Positions 1 through 4,926 of a DNA stretch of 7,020 bases are shown here, one piece after another. The notes under the pieces are model-generated. The model was given only the letters and a program-made list of their open reading frames with translations, ran no database searches and was not told the origin of the DNA. Position 1 is the first letter of the stretch. Each line of letters opens with the position of its first letter. This DNA comes from Oscillospiraceae bacterium (GTDB lineage Bacteria; Bacillota; Clostridia; Oscillospirales; Oscillospiraceae). The stretch spans positions 1 through 7,020 of the forward strand of contig CACZSJ010000207.1 of the NCBI GenBank assembly GCA_902783825.1. The letters are read 5' to 3'. The position numbers were made by a program, and so were the translations under genes.

Positions 1-384
1 GGCAACATGAACGCCTACTCCACCAACGGCTCTGCCGACGTGGCCAAGCAGATGTCCTTCACCAACCACCTGATCGGCACCTGTGGCGCTTACATCAACA
101 TCGACGTCTGGAACTCCATCCCCGAGGCCTATCGGGACATCATCCAGGAGGAGTTCACCTATGGCGCCGCTGAGCTGACCCAGTTCACCGACGACAACTT
201 CGCCTCCACGATGAAGATGCTCGAAGAGGAGCAGGGCTGCCACTTCAACGAGGTTGACGTCGAGGCTTTCCGTGCTGTTATGCAGCCGGAGTATGACCGC
301 ATGGTCGCCGAAGACGGCGTGACCGAGGGCTTCATCGCCCAGCTCCAGGAGCTGGTCGCCGAGTACGCCGCGGCCAACGGCTGA
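1..384 (+). CDS. dctP: TRAP transporter solute-binding protein (DctP family), C-terminal part
   Basis: This is the last 127 codons of a periplasmic/extracytoplasmic binding protein that captures an organic acid-type ligand and hands it to the TRAP membrane subunits. The frame is open at the window edge and ends with TGA at 382-384. The visible part matches the DctP C-terminal lobe: a TNHLIG segment, then a hydrophobic strand (GAYINIDVWNSIP) followed by the helix starting PEAYRDIIQEEF, and then a long charged helix and an EVDVEAFRAV segment typical of the family end. The ligand-binding Arg and the signal peptide lie upstream and cannot be seen, so the ligand cannot be judged. The internal ATG at 7 is not the start; family members are about 330 residues. 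The following dctQ- and dctM-like genes on the same strand support the assignment strongly. The dct symbols denote the family, not proven dicarboxylate transport. Confidence 0.9.
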   Translation, partial: GNMNAYSTNGSADVAKQMSFTNHLIGTCGAYINIDVWNSIPEAYRDIIQEEFTYGAAELTQFTDDNFASTMKMLEEEQGCHFNEVDVEAFRAVMQPEYDRMVAEDGVTEGFIAQLQELVAEYAAANG

Positions 385-418
385 GTCTGCGTGGTGAAAA
401 CGACTCCATAGCATTTTG

Positions 419-455
419 TCTTTGCCTGCCGCAGAACCTCTGCGGCAGGCAAAGA
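419..455 (+). promoter_or_regulatory. Intercistronic stem-loop between dctP and dctQ
   Basis: Bases 419-433 (TCTTTGCCTGCCGCA) are the exact reverse complement of 441-455, giving a 15-bp perfect stem with a 7-base loop (GAACCTC). It lies 34 bases after the dctP stop. Only three T residues follow the stem, so it is not a classical intrinsic terminator. A likely role is partial termination or protection of the dctP mRNA 3' end, so that the binding protein is made in excess over the membrane subunits, as expected for binding-protein transporters. The structure is seen directly; the role is inferred. Confidence 0.75.
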
Positions 456-459
456 TTTA

Positions 460-495
460 CTTGATTCCCAAAAGAAACTTGATTCCCAAAAGAAA
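460..495 (+). repeat. Perfect 18-bp tandem duplication upstream of dctQ
   Basis: The unit CTTGATTCCCAAAAGAAA occurs at 460-477 and again without gap or mismatch at 478-495. It begins five bases after the stem-loop. The last AAA of copy 2 forms the front of the dctQ ribosome-binding site (493-500). Each copy carries a TTG (461 and 479) in the dctQ frame, but neither has a convincing Shine-Dalgarno site. The duplication probably arose by slippage; 18 is a multiple of three, so copy number does not alter the frame. Confidence 0.9.
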
Positions 496-500
496 GAAGG
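493..500 (+). promoter_or_regulatory. Ribosome-binding site setting the dctQ TTG start
   Basis: AAAGAAGG is one mismatch from AAAGGAGG and lies 8 bases before the TTG at 509. It decides the start, because no ATG or GTG at a plausible position precedes the first membrane segment, and the in-frame TTGs at 416, 461 and 479 lack such a site. Confidence 0.65.
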
Positions 501-508
501 TGCCCGGC

Positions 509-997
509 TTGAAAGAACGTGTCAAGCATATCCTGAAAAATCTGGACGCCTATTTTGCCGGACTGCTGTTTGCCGTCACCATGGTCGTGGTCGTCCTCAA
601 CGTGTTCATGCGCTACTTTGTCGGCCATGTCTTCCCCTGGGGCGAGGAGGTCGCCACAAGCTGCTTTGTGTATACGACCTTTATAGGCGCCGCTTGGTGT
701 CTGCGCACGCGGCAGCACGTAGGCGTGGATCTGGCGGTGGAGAAGCTGCCGGCTGCGGCGCGCGCGGGCATGCAGGTGCTGACGGATTTGATTATCCTGG
801 CGCTCAACTGCTACATCACCTATCTGTCCGTGCTGTTCATCATCTCCTCCAAGATCAAGACCATGCCCATCCTGAAGATCTCCTCGGTCTATCTCAACGC
901 TTCCCTGACCATTGGCTTCGGTCTGATGGCGATCTACTCCCTGGTTAACCTGATTCAGGATATCCGGCACATGGGGAAAGCGAGGGCGGACGAATGA
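509..997 (+). CDS. dctQ: TRAP transporter small membrane subunit (DctQ family)
   Basis: The product is a 162-residue four-helix membrane protein that partners the large DctM-like permease and helps dock the binding protein. The TTG start at 509 was chosen from its ribosome site and because it leaves the usual short basic/amphipathic N-terminus (LKERVKHILKNLDAY) before helix 1. Helix 1 spans about residues 18-38 and ends in the family RY pair (R35-Y36). The conserved W-G-E-E element follows at 44-47, then helix 2 with the R-T-R-Q-H-V-G-V-D connection, which is typical of DctQ (about 69-78). Two more hydrophobic helices lie near 90-112 and 130-153. Length is normal for the family. The stop overlaps the start of the next gene as ATGA, indicating translational coupling. 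The main uncertainty is the exact start; an open frame continues upstream through the stem-loop and duplication. Confidence 0.88.
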   Translation: MKERVKHILKNLDAYFAGLLFAVTMVVVVLNVFMRYFVGHVFPWGEEVATSCFVYTTFIGAAWCLRTRQHVGVDLAVEKLPAAARAGMQVLTDLIILALNCYITYLSVLFIISSKIKTMPILKISSVYLNASLTIGFGLMAIYSLVNLIQDIRHMGKARADE

Positions 998-2289
998 ATC
1001 TGGTCATCTATCTGCCCATCATCATCGCCCTGGTGCTGTATTTTACGGGTATCCCCATCGCTTACGCACTGATCGGGGGCACTTTGTTCTATTTCGGCTT
1101 TGTGGACACCACGTCCAAAGCCTATCTGCTGTTGCAGAAGTTTATCACCGCCACGCAGTCCTTCCCTTTCCTGGCCATCCCCTTCTTCATCATGGCGGGA
1201 TCGATTATGAACTACTCAGGCATGAGCAATAAGCTCATGGCCTTTGCCGACGCCCTGACGGGGCATCGCAAGGGCGGGCTGGCGCAGATCAACGTCCTGC
1301 TGAGCATGCTGATGGGCGGCTGCTCGGGCTCGGCAAACGCAGACGCCGCCATGGAGTGCAAGATGTTGGTTCCGGAGATGGAGACGCGCGGCTACGGCAA
1401 AGGCTTTTCTGCCGCTATTACCGCCGCCTCCTCCTGCATTACGCCCATTATCCCGCCAGGTATCAACCTGATTGTCTATGGTCTGATCGCAGGCGCCTCT
1501 GTGGGCAAGCTCTTTGCCGCCGGCTATCTGCCGGGTCTGCTGATGGCCGTAACGCTCATGATCGCGGTGGATCGCATCTCCCGCAAGCGCGGCTATGTGC
1601 CCTCGCGTGAGACCCGGGCCAGCGCCAAAGAAATCGGCAAGCAGGCACTGGACTCCTTCTGGGCCTTGTTCTTCCCGCTGGGCATCATCATGGGTATGCG
1701 CTTTGGCCTCTTTACCCCGACCGAGGCAGGCGGTGTGGGCGTGCTGTACTGCTTCATCATCGGCAAGTTTGTCTACAAGGGCCTGCGCAGGGAGCATTTT
1801 ATCCAGATCTTCAAGGAGACCGTCTCCGGCACCTGCACGGTCATGCTCATCATCGTCGCGGCGACCCTGTTTGGCTACTACCTCAACTGGGAGAACATCC
1901 CCAACAAGCTGCTCAACGCCGTCAGCGGCATCGCCAGCAACAAGTATTTGGTGCTGTTGGTGCTCAACGTCGTGCTGCTGCTGGCCGGCATGTTCCTCGA
2001 AGGCGGCGCCGCGCTGATCATCCTGGCGCCCCTGATGGTCCCGCTGGTGAAGGCCGCCGGGATCGACCTCGTGCATTTCGGCATCGTCGTGAACGTCAAC
2101 ATCATGATCGGCGGACTCACGCCCCCCTTCGGCTCGATGATGTTCACCTGTGTAGCCATCACCAAATGTAAGATGACCGAATTTATCCGAGAGGTCATGC
2201 CCTTCATCCTGGCTCTGCTCATTGCCCTGCTGCTGCTGACCTATATTCCGGCCATCTCCCTGGCGCTGCCCAGGCTGCTCTACGGCTGA
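994..2289 (+). CDS. dctM: TRAP transporter large permease subunit (DctM family)
   Basis: This 431-residue, strongly hydrophobic protein is the ion-coupled transport channel of the TRAP system, with roughly 11-12 membrane segments. Diagnostic family elements are in place: an N-terminal helix with GIPIAYAL (19-26), FLAIPFFIMAG near residue 60, the G-G-C-S-G-S-A-N-A-D-A-A-M motif at about 108-120, and the ITAASSCITPIIPPG loop near 150. The second-half repeat is also present, with FTPTEAGG and later GGLTPPFGSMMF. Length is that of a stand-alone DctM rather than a DctQM fusion. ATG at 994 overlaps the dctQ stop. The downstream phosphodiesterase gene begins 12 bases after the stop with its ribosome site overlapping this stop codon, so the genes form one translationally linked unit. 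The TRAP family is established for acidic solutes; the actual substrate here is unknown. Confidence 0.95.
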   Translation: MNLVIYLPIIIALVLYFTGIPIAYALIGGTLFYFGFVDTTSKAYLLLQKFITATQSFPFLAIPFFIMAGSIMNYSGMSNKLMAFADALTGHRKGGLAQINVLLSMLMGGCSGSANADAAMECKMLVPEMETRGYGKGFSAAITAASSCITPIIPPGINLIVYGLIAGASVGKLFAAGYLPGLLMAVTLMIAVDRISRKRGYVPSRETRASAKEIGKQALDSFWALFFPLGIIMGMRFGLFTPTEAGGVGVLYCFIIGKFVYKGLRREHFIQIFKETVSGTCTVMLIIVAATLFGYYLNWENIPNKLLNAVSGIASNKYLVLLVLNVVLLLAGMFLEGGAALIILAPLMVPLVKAAGIDLVHFGIVVNVNIMIGGLTPPFGSMMFTCVAITKCKMTEFIREVMPFILALLIALLLLTYIPAISLALPRLLYG

Positions 2290-2301
2290 GGAGGTGCGTC
2301 T

Positions 2302-3033
2302 ATGCAAGTAATGGCCCACAGAGGATACAGCGGCGCTTACCCGGAAAACACAATGCTGGCCTTCCGCAAGGCGGTGGAAGCCGGCTGCGACGGCATCGAG
2401 CTGGACGTACACATGAGCCGGGACAGGGTGCTCATGGTCTTTCATGACGAGGAACTCTCACGCACGACCGACGGCCAGGGCCGCCTGGGCGAACAGAGCT
2501 ACGCGGAGCTGCGCCGCCTCAACGCGGCCCGGCTCTGGCGCGATCTCTCGCCGCAGCCCATCCCCAGCTTTGAGGAATACTGCCAATGGGCGGCGGAGCA
2601 GAGCATTTTCACCAACATTGAGATCAAGACCGACCATGTATATTATCCGGGCATTGAGGAAAAGGTTTGGGATACGCTGGTTCAATACGGACTACAGGAG
2701 CGCGTGATGTTCTCCTCCTTTAACCACTTCTCCCTGCTGCGCCTGCAAAAGCTGGTACCGGAAACGGTGAAGCTCGGCGCGCTGGTGCTCCCGGAGAGCG
2801 GCCCGCACATCAACCCCGGCGACTACTGCCGGGAGGCAGGCTTCCAGGCCTTCCACCCCGCCCTTCAGGGTCTGACGGCGGAAGCTGTGCAAAACTGCCA
2901 TGCCCGGGGCATCGAGATCAATGCCTGGACGGTCAACGACATGGCCGGCCTGGAGCAGCTCCATGCCTGGGGCTGCGAAGGGATCATCACCAACTATCCC
3001 GGCGTCGCCAAGGCTTGGCTTGCCGGCCGGTGA
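2302..3033 (+). CDS. Glycerophosphodiester phosphodiesterase (GDPD family), cytosolic
   Basis: This 243-residue TIM-barrel enzyme is predicted to hydrolyse glycerophosphodiesters to sn-glycerol 3-phosphate and an alcohol. The N-terminus is diagnostic: H6-R7-G8 followed by Y-P-E-N-T (13-17), then G-I-E-L-D (31-35) supplying metal ligands E33 and D35. Next come F-H-D (47-49) with the second catalytic His48, R54-T-T-D-G, and I-E-I-K (106-109) with E107. The end shows the usual AWTVND and GIITNYP strands. No signal peptide is present, so it works in the cytosol, like E. coli UgpQ. The start ATG is supported by AGGAGGT at 2289-2295, six bases upstream and overlapping the dctM stop. Its place at the end of a TRAP operon suggests that it processes the imported compound or a head group released from it. 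A related cyclic or lysophospholipid diesterase activity is possible. Confidence 0.92.
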   Translation: MQVMAHRGYSGAYPENTMLAFRKAVEAGCDGIELDVHMSRDRVLMVFHDEELSRTTDGQGRLGEQSYAELRRLNAARLWRDLSPQPIPSFEEYCQWAAEQSIFTNIEIKTDHVYYPGIEEKVWDTLVQYGLQERVMFSSFNHFSLLRLQKLVPETVKLGALVLPESGPHINPGDYCREAGFQAFHPALQGLTAEAVQNCHARGIEINAWTVNDMAGLEQLHAWGCEGIITNYPGVAKAWLAGR

Positions 3034-3066
3034 AACCTCCGCCTCGTCCATCGCATCAACAAAAAC

Positions 3067-3111
3067 GAGCAAGTCTGCGCGTTTAAGGCGCAGGCTTGCT
3101 CCTTTTGTTTT
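3067..3111 (+). terminator. Rho-independent terminator of the TRAP-phosphodiesterase operon
   Basis: GAGCAAGTCTGCGC (3067-3080) pairs with GCGCAGGCTTGCTC (3088-3101) over 14 bp with a single G-U wobble, with a 7-base loop. The tail CTTTTGTTTT follows directly. It lies 33 bases after the phosphodiesterase stop and separates that operon from the acyl-CoA unit. Confidence 0.9.
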
Positions 3112-3206
3112 CGGCCTCCCAAGCCTTTGCCCCCGGCTCGTCCGCCTCTTCGGGTCATTGGGCAAAACGAATTAAAAAGCTATTTTTATCTTAGGTACTT
3201 TATCCA
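3112..3206. other. Intergenic spacer with weak nested inverted repeats
   Basis: No gene is supported here. TTTGCCC at 3126-3132 is the reverse complement of GGGCAAA at 3160-3166, and CCCG (3132-3135) can pair with CGGG (3151-3154) inside it. The potential stem is short and its loop large, so a regulatory role is only possible. From about 3165 base composition turns sharply AT-rich toward the promoter. TTATC occurs at 3186-3190 and 3200-3204. Confidence 0.35.
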
Positions 3207-3235
3207 TTGTTTCAAGGTGTAAAGAGTGATAAAAT
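3207..3235 (+). promoter_or_regulatory. Predicted sigma-70-type promoter with extended -10 for the acyl-CoA operon
   Basis: TTGTTT (3207-3212) lies 17 bp before TAAAAT (3230-3235), which is five of six to TATAAT. TG at 3227-3228 one base before the -10 gives an extended -10 (TGaTAAAAT), offsetting the weak -35. It sits in an AT-rich island of about 70 bp within GC-rich DNA, after a terminator and before a gene. Transcription would begin near 3242, giving a leader of roughly 98 bases before the ATG. Confidence 0.65.
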
Positions 3236-3327
3236 GATAACGAAGATGGCTCGATCTGCAGAGGCTTCCCTTCCAGGCCCGGATCGCCTCTCCCTGCCCG
3301 ACGCCGTTTACGCGAATTGATTTACAT
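3236..3327 (+). other. 5' leader of the acyl-CoA operon
   Basis: No riboswitch or leader peptide is recognised. AGAGGC (3260-3265) and GCCTCT (3286-3291) could form a 6-bp stem with a 20-base loop; this is weak. GATAA recurs at 3236-3240 just after the -10, opposite in orientation to the TTATC copies upstream of the promoter. Confidence 0.3.
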
Positions 3328-3333
3328 GGAGGT
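3328..3333 (+). promoter_or_regulatory. Ribosome-binding site that selects the second ATG of the crotonase gene
   Basis: GGAGGT directly abuts the ATG at 3334, leaving no spacer, but lies six bases from the ATG at 3340. The second ATG is therefore the probable start, and the first two codons of the longer frame belong to the leader. Confidence 0.75.
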
Positions 3334-3339
3334 ATGCAT

Positions 3340-4134
3340 ATGGAACTGCAAAAGCTGCACTACGCCGTAGTCGATGGCATTGCCACCATCACCATGGATT
3401 GCGGCAAGAACCTCAATGCCATTGATGACCAGATGGCAGACGAGCTGATCTACGTGCTGGCCGAGGCGGAGAAGGATCCCGCCGTGAAGGTCATCATCCT
3501 CAACAGCGCCGCAAAAGCCTTTTCCGCCGGTGGCGATATCGGCTATTTCTATCAGCTGGTCAAGGCCGGCGGTGAGATCGACATGGACAGCCTCATCGGC
3601 AAAGTGGGCAAGATCACCAAGGGCATGAAGTCCAGCAGCAAGATGATCGTGGCCGCCGTCAACGGCGCGGCCGCCGGCGCAGGCTTCCCTCTGGCCCTGT
3701 CCGCCGACTTTATCATCGCCGATGACAAGGCCATGTTCATCCTGGCCTTTGTGAACCTGGGTCTGGTGCCCGACACCGGCGCGGCCTACCTGCTGTGCAA
3801 GGCCATCGGCGAAAAGCGCACCATGAAGTACGCCGCCACCGGCAAGCCCATCAAGGCCGGTGAGGCCGTGGCACTGGGTCTGGTGGAAAAGGTGGTGGCT
3901 CCCGAGGAGCTGGCCGCAGAGACCGAGGAGTTTGCCAGGAAGCTGGCTGCCGGCCCCCTGGTATCCTACAAGAACATCAAGAGGCAGATTTACGCCGCCG
4001 CCTTCTCCGATTACGAGCGTTTCCTGGACGACGTGGAGAATCCCACCCAGCACGAATGCTCCAACACCGAAGACTTCAAGGAAGGCTGCGCTGCCTTTAT
4101 GGAGAAGCGCAAGGCCGAATTCCAGGGCAAATAA
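3340..4134 (+). CDS. Enoyl-CoA hydratase/isomerase family protein (crotonase fold, PaaG-like active site)
   Basis: This 264-residue crotonase is expected to act on an unsaturated short or medium acyl-CoA in the cytosol. Oxyanion-hole segments are clear: A-F-S-A-G-G-D-I (60-67) and the N-G-A-A-A-G-A-G stretch (108-115). The C-terminus, with EDFKEG and FMEKRKAEF, is typical of the family. Against classical enoyl-CoA hydratase, the two catalytic glutamates are replaced: Pro117 aligns with Glu144 and Phe137 with Glu164 of the rat enzyme. An Asp is present instead at D145 in L-V-P-D-T-G, the position used by PaaG and related double-bond isomerases. An isomerase is therefore more likely than a hydratase; this is inferred from my own alignment. 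The gene leads a unit with two CoA-transferase subunits 49 bases downstream. There is no thiolase, acyl-CoA dehydrogenase or 3-hydroxyacyl-CoA dehydrogenase in the window. Confidence 0.9.
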   Translation: MELQKLHYAVVDGIATITMDCGKNLNAIDDQMADELIYVLAEAEKDPAVKVIILNSAAKAFSAGGDIGYFYQLVKAGGEIDMDSLIGKVGKITKGMKSSSKMIVAAVNGAAAGAGFPLALSADFIIADDKAMFILAFVNLGLVPDTGAAYLLCKAIGEKRTMKYAATGKPIKAGEAVALGLVEKVVAPEELAAETEEFARKLAAGPLVSYKNIKRQIYAAAFSDYERFLDDVENPTQHECSNTEDFKEGCAAFMEKRKAEFQGK

Positions 4135-4143
4135 AACAACGTC

Positions 4144-4157
4144 GGGCGCTCGCGCCC
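4144..4157 (+). other. Small GC hairpin between the crotonase and CoA-transferase genes
   Basis: GGGCGC (4144-4149) and GCGCCC (4152-4157) are inverted copies two bases apart; pairing five of them leaves a CTCG tetraloop. No T-run follows, so it is not a terminator. It may modulate mRNA processing before the next ribosome site, or be incidental. Confidence 0.4.
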
Positions 4158-4167
4158 AAGTAAAACG

Positions 4168-4175
4168 AAAGGTGG
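4168..4175 (+). promoter_or_regulatory. Ribosome-binding site setting a TTG start for CoA-transferase subunit A
   Basis: AAAGGTGG is one mismatch from AAAGGAGG and lies 8 bases before TTG at 4184. No ATG or GTG lies in frame at a suitable place, and the family N-terminus aligns from this TTG. Confidence 0.65.
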
Positions 4176-4183
4176 TACCCGAT

Positions 4184-4912
4184 TTGAAAAACAAGGTTTT
4201 TACGCTTGAAGAGGTTCTGGATAAGCTCCACGACGGGCAGAGCGTCATGTTCACTGACCTGCACGGCGGACTGGCAGCCGACGAAATCATCGACGGCATG
4301 CTGGCCAAGGGCGTCAAGGATCTGACCGCGATTGGCGTGTCCTCCGGCCGCCACAACATGGGCATGGGCAAGCTGATTGCGGATCACCGGGTGAAAAAGC
4401 TGCTCACCACCCACATCGGCCTGAACAAGGCCAGCATTGAGCAGATGTTCGCCGGGGAGCTGGAGGTGGAGTTTATTCCTCAGGGCACCTTTGCCGAACG
4501 GATCCGCTGCGGCGGCTTCGGTCTGGGCGGCTGCCTGACCCGCTCGGGTCTGGGCACCCAGATGCAGGAAGGCAAGCAGATCGTCAACGTGGACGGCCTG
4601 GACTATATTCTGGAAAAACCCATCCGCGCCGACGTGGCGCTGCTGCACGCCACCAAGGCGGATAAAGCCGGCAACCTCTACTGTGCGGGCACCAGCCACC
4701 TGTGCGTGGACTACATGGCCATGGCTGCGGATCTGGTCATCGCCGAGGTGGAAGAGCTGGTAGAGATCGGCGAGCTGGATCCGGAAAAGGTCATCGTGCA
4801 GGCCCCCGTGGTGGACATGGTCTATGTCCGTCAGGGCGAGAAGGCCCCGCTGTGGAAGTCCTGGGCAAGCCAGATCGCGAAGATCCAGGAAAAAGAAGCG
4901 GCACAGGCGTAA
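4184..4912 (+). CDS. Class I CoA-transferase, subunit A (3-oxoacid / AtoD-like)
   Basis: This 242-residue subunit forms, with the next gene product, a heteromeric enzyme that moves CoA between acyl-CoA and a free carboxylate. The body is clearly AtoD-like: G-T-F-A-E-R-I-R-C, then G-G-F-G-L-G-G-C-L-T-R-S-G-L-G-T at 110-125. E-G-K-Q-I-V and a Y-I-L-E-K-P segment lead to R-A-D-V-A-L-L, then A-D-L-V-I-A-E-V-E-E-L-V and G-E-L-D-P-E. Length from the TTG start is normal for a single A subunit. The N-terminal signature is unusual: where the family has GGFxxxGxP after D-G, this protein reads T-D-L-H-G-G-L-A-A (24-32), so most signature residues are gone. This hints at a subfamily with another acyl substrate. 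The B subunit follows 14 bases after the stop. Acetoacetate, butyrate or other short acids are possible partners; none can be chosen from sequence alone. Confidence 0.9.
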   Translation: MKNKVFTLEEVLDKLHDGQSVMFTDLHGGLAADEIIDGMLAKGVKDLTAIGVSSGRHNMGMGKLIADHRVKKLLTTHIGLNKASIEQMFAGELEVEFIPQGTFAERIRCGGFGLGGCLTRSGLGTQMQEGKQIVNVDGLDYILEKPIRADVALLHATKADKAGNLYCAGTSHLCVDYMAMAADLVIAEVEELVEIGELDPEKVIVQAPVVDMVYVRQGEKAPLWKSWASQIAKIQEKEAAQA

Positions 4913-4926
4913 GGAGGTAAAAAAGC

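Noticed and set aside
416..508. Longer dctQ frame starting at the TTG at 416, or at the repeat TTGs at 461 and 479
   Set aside because: These starts lack a proper ribosome site, and the 416 start would translate through the 15-bp hairpin. The TTG at 509 has a well-spaced site and gives the family-typical N-terminus.
1216..2445. Long open frame on the minus strand opposite dctM and the phosphodiesterase start
   Set aside because: It is rich in His, Gln, Asp and Arg, as expected from antisense of GC-rich coding DNA, resembles no family, and overlaps strongly supported genes.
3126..3166. Nested inverted repeat as a riboswitch or second terminator
   Set aside because: The stem is only seven base pairs with a large loop, no T-run follows, and it lies upstream of the predicted promoter; kept only as a weak note in the spacer entry.
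3052..3175. Small open frames in the spacer after the phosphodiesterase gene
   Set aside because: They run through the intrinsic terminator and have no credible start or domain.
3334..3339. ATG at 3334 as the crotonase start
   Set aside because: It touches the GGAGGT ribosome site with no spacer; the ATG six bases later is properly spaced.
3860..4183. Upstream extension of CoA-transferase A into the crotonase gene
   Set aside because: The extra residues are an Arg/Trp/Pro-rich out-of-frame reading of the crotonase; the ribosome site and family alignment point to TTG 4184.
3322..4371. Minus-strand open frame opposite the crotonase gene
   Set aside because: Low-complexity Gly/Leu/His-rich translation, no recognisable domain, no ribosome site of note; it is an antisense shadow.
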